A stretch of 13,528 bases of DNA from Planctomycetia bacterium. Lineage in GTDB: Bacteria; Planctomycetota; Phycisphaerae; Phycisphaerales; SM1A02. Positions 13,225 through 13,528 of this stretch are shown here, piece by piece. The stretch is from contig SYIB01000203.1 of NCBI GenBank assembly GCA_005798965.1, forward strand, positions 1 to 13,528, read 5' to 3'. The notes below the pieces were generated by a model. It did no database searches. It was not told where the DNA came from and saw nothing but the letters and a program-made list of their open reading frames with translations. The translations under genes and the position numbers were made by a program. Position 1 is the first letter of the stretch. Each line of letters begins with the position of its first letter.

Positions 13225-13527
13225 TCAGGCGCCGCTTCCGCGGACCAGCGTTTCATTGTCGGTCGTGCGGTTGACCGCGGCGACCAGTTGCTCGACCTGG
13301 ACGAAGGGGGGCATCGACATGAGTCGGCGCCGCAGGGCGGTCATGGTCTTCATCTCCCGTTCGCCCATGAGCAGGTGCTCCTTGCGCGTGCCGCTGGCGG
13401 CGAGATTGATGGCGGGATAGACCCGTCGCTCCGCGATGGAGCGGTCAAGGATCAGCTCCATGTTGCCCGTTCCCGGGAACTCCTCGAAGCTCACTTGGTC
13501 CGCGCGGCTGCCTGTCTCGACAAGGCA
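13225..13527 (-). CDS. rho: Transcription termination factor Rho, C-terminal end
   Basis: Only about the last 100 codons are inside the window; the gene continues past the right edge. Rho is a hexameric RNA-dependent ATPase helicase that ends untranslated transcripts. The visible part begins LVETGSRADQV, then FEEFPGTGNMELILDRSIAE, RRVYPAINLAASGTRKEHLL and MTALRRRLMSMP. These are the hallmark C-terminal Rho sequences: the glycine-containing R-loop region just before GTGNMEL, the conserved GTR.E.LL, and the final helices. An internal GTG at 13494 is not the true start, since conserved Rho sequence continues upstream of it. It lies immediately upstream of the SpoU-type methyltransferase gene and is probably co-transcribed with it. 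Confidence 0.95.
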   Translation of the reverse strand, partial: CLVETGSRADQVSFEEFPGTGNMELILDRSIAERRVYPAINLAASGTRKEHLLMGEREMKTMTALRRRLMSMPPFVQVEQLVAAVNRTTDNETLVRGSGA

Positions 13528-13528
13528 C

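Noticed and set aside
12425..13420. 331-codon plus-strand frame opposite the SpoU-type methyltransferase and rho
   Set aside because: Antisense to two proteins with unmistakable family motifs.
1..13528. Mobile elements, CRISPR arrays, tRNA/rRNA genes or a novel defence or biosynthetic cluster
   Set aside because: I looked for transposase or integrase motifs, direct terminal repeats, regularly spaced repeats and cloverleaf sequences and saw none. All long conserved frames are housekeeping genes, and the unusual features are regulatory.

Overview
The window is a GC-rich (by eye roughly two thirds G+C) bacterial chromosome segment of mostly single-copy housekeeping genes. I infer a member of the Planctomycetota, most likely class Phycisphaerae. 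The reasons are an isolated ftsW-murG pair outside a full division/cell-wall cluster, a lone and divergent rpsR, a MiaB with a lineage-type insertion, and a secreted protein start of the kind common in planctomycete PEP-CTERM-type proteins. No 16S or other decisive marker is present, so the assignment is tentative. I see no mobile element, phage gene, CRISPR array, rRNA or tRNA.

Layout. 1-184 (-): start of a secreted protein, cut by the window edge, behind a promoter flanked by two palindromes. 412-1971 (-): miaB. 2043-3308 and 3305-4474 (+): ftsW and murG, overlapping by ATGA. 4520-5560 (-): M42-family metallo-aminopeptidase. 5589-6818, 6815-7009 and 7006-7872 (+): a tightly coupled trio of a YgfZ-like folate-binding Fe-S protein, a 64-residue single-pass membrane protein and HMG-CoA lyase, each joined by ATGA overlaps. 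8021-8239 (+): rpsR (bS18) with its own structured leader and a strong terminator hairpin. 8388-9803 (-): TPR-repeat protein. 9863-10873 (-): plant-type ferredoxin-NADP reductase. 11003-12376 (+): murA. 12314-13210 (-): SpoU/TrmH-type RNA methyltransferase, convergent with and overlapping murA. 13225-13527 (-): C-terminal end of transcription terminator Rho, immediately upstream of the methyltransferase.

How it fits together. MurA (first committed step), MurG (lipid II synthesis) and FtsW (septal glycan polymerase) are peptidoglycan functions. MiaB, the SpoU-type methyltransferase, bS18 and Rho serve RNA modification, translation and transcription. YgfZ proteins support Fe-S enzymes, and MiaB is a known beneficiary in E. 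coli.

The most interesting signals are regulatory, not a new gene system. Five genes without a Shine-Dalgarno sequence carry a TANNNT -10-like hexamer 6-10 nt before the start codon, which points to leaderless transcription. The three genes with a clear Shine-Dalgarno (the secreted protein, rpsR, murA) have promoters set further back. The 28-bp gap between the M42 peptidase and ygfZ holds two such -10 elements overlapping on opposite strands. The rpsR leader has three consecutive hairpins, including a C(UUCG)G tetraloop stem next to the ribosome-binding site.
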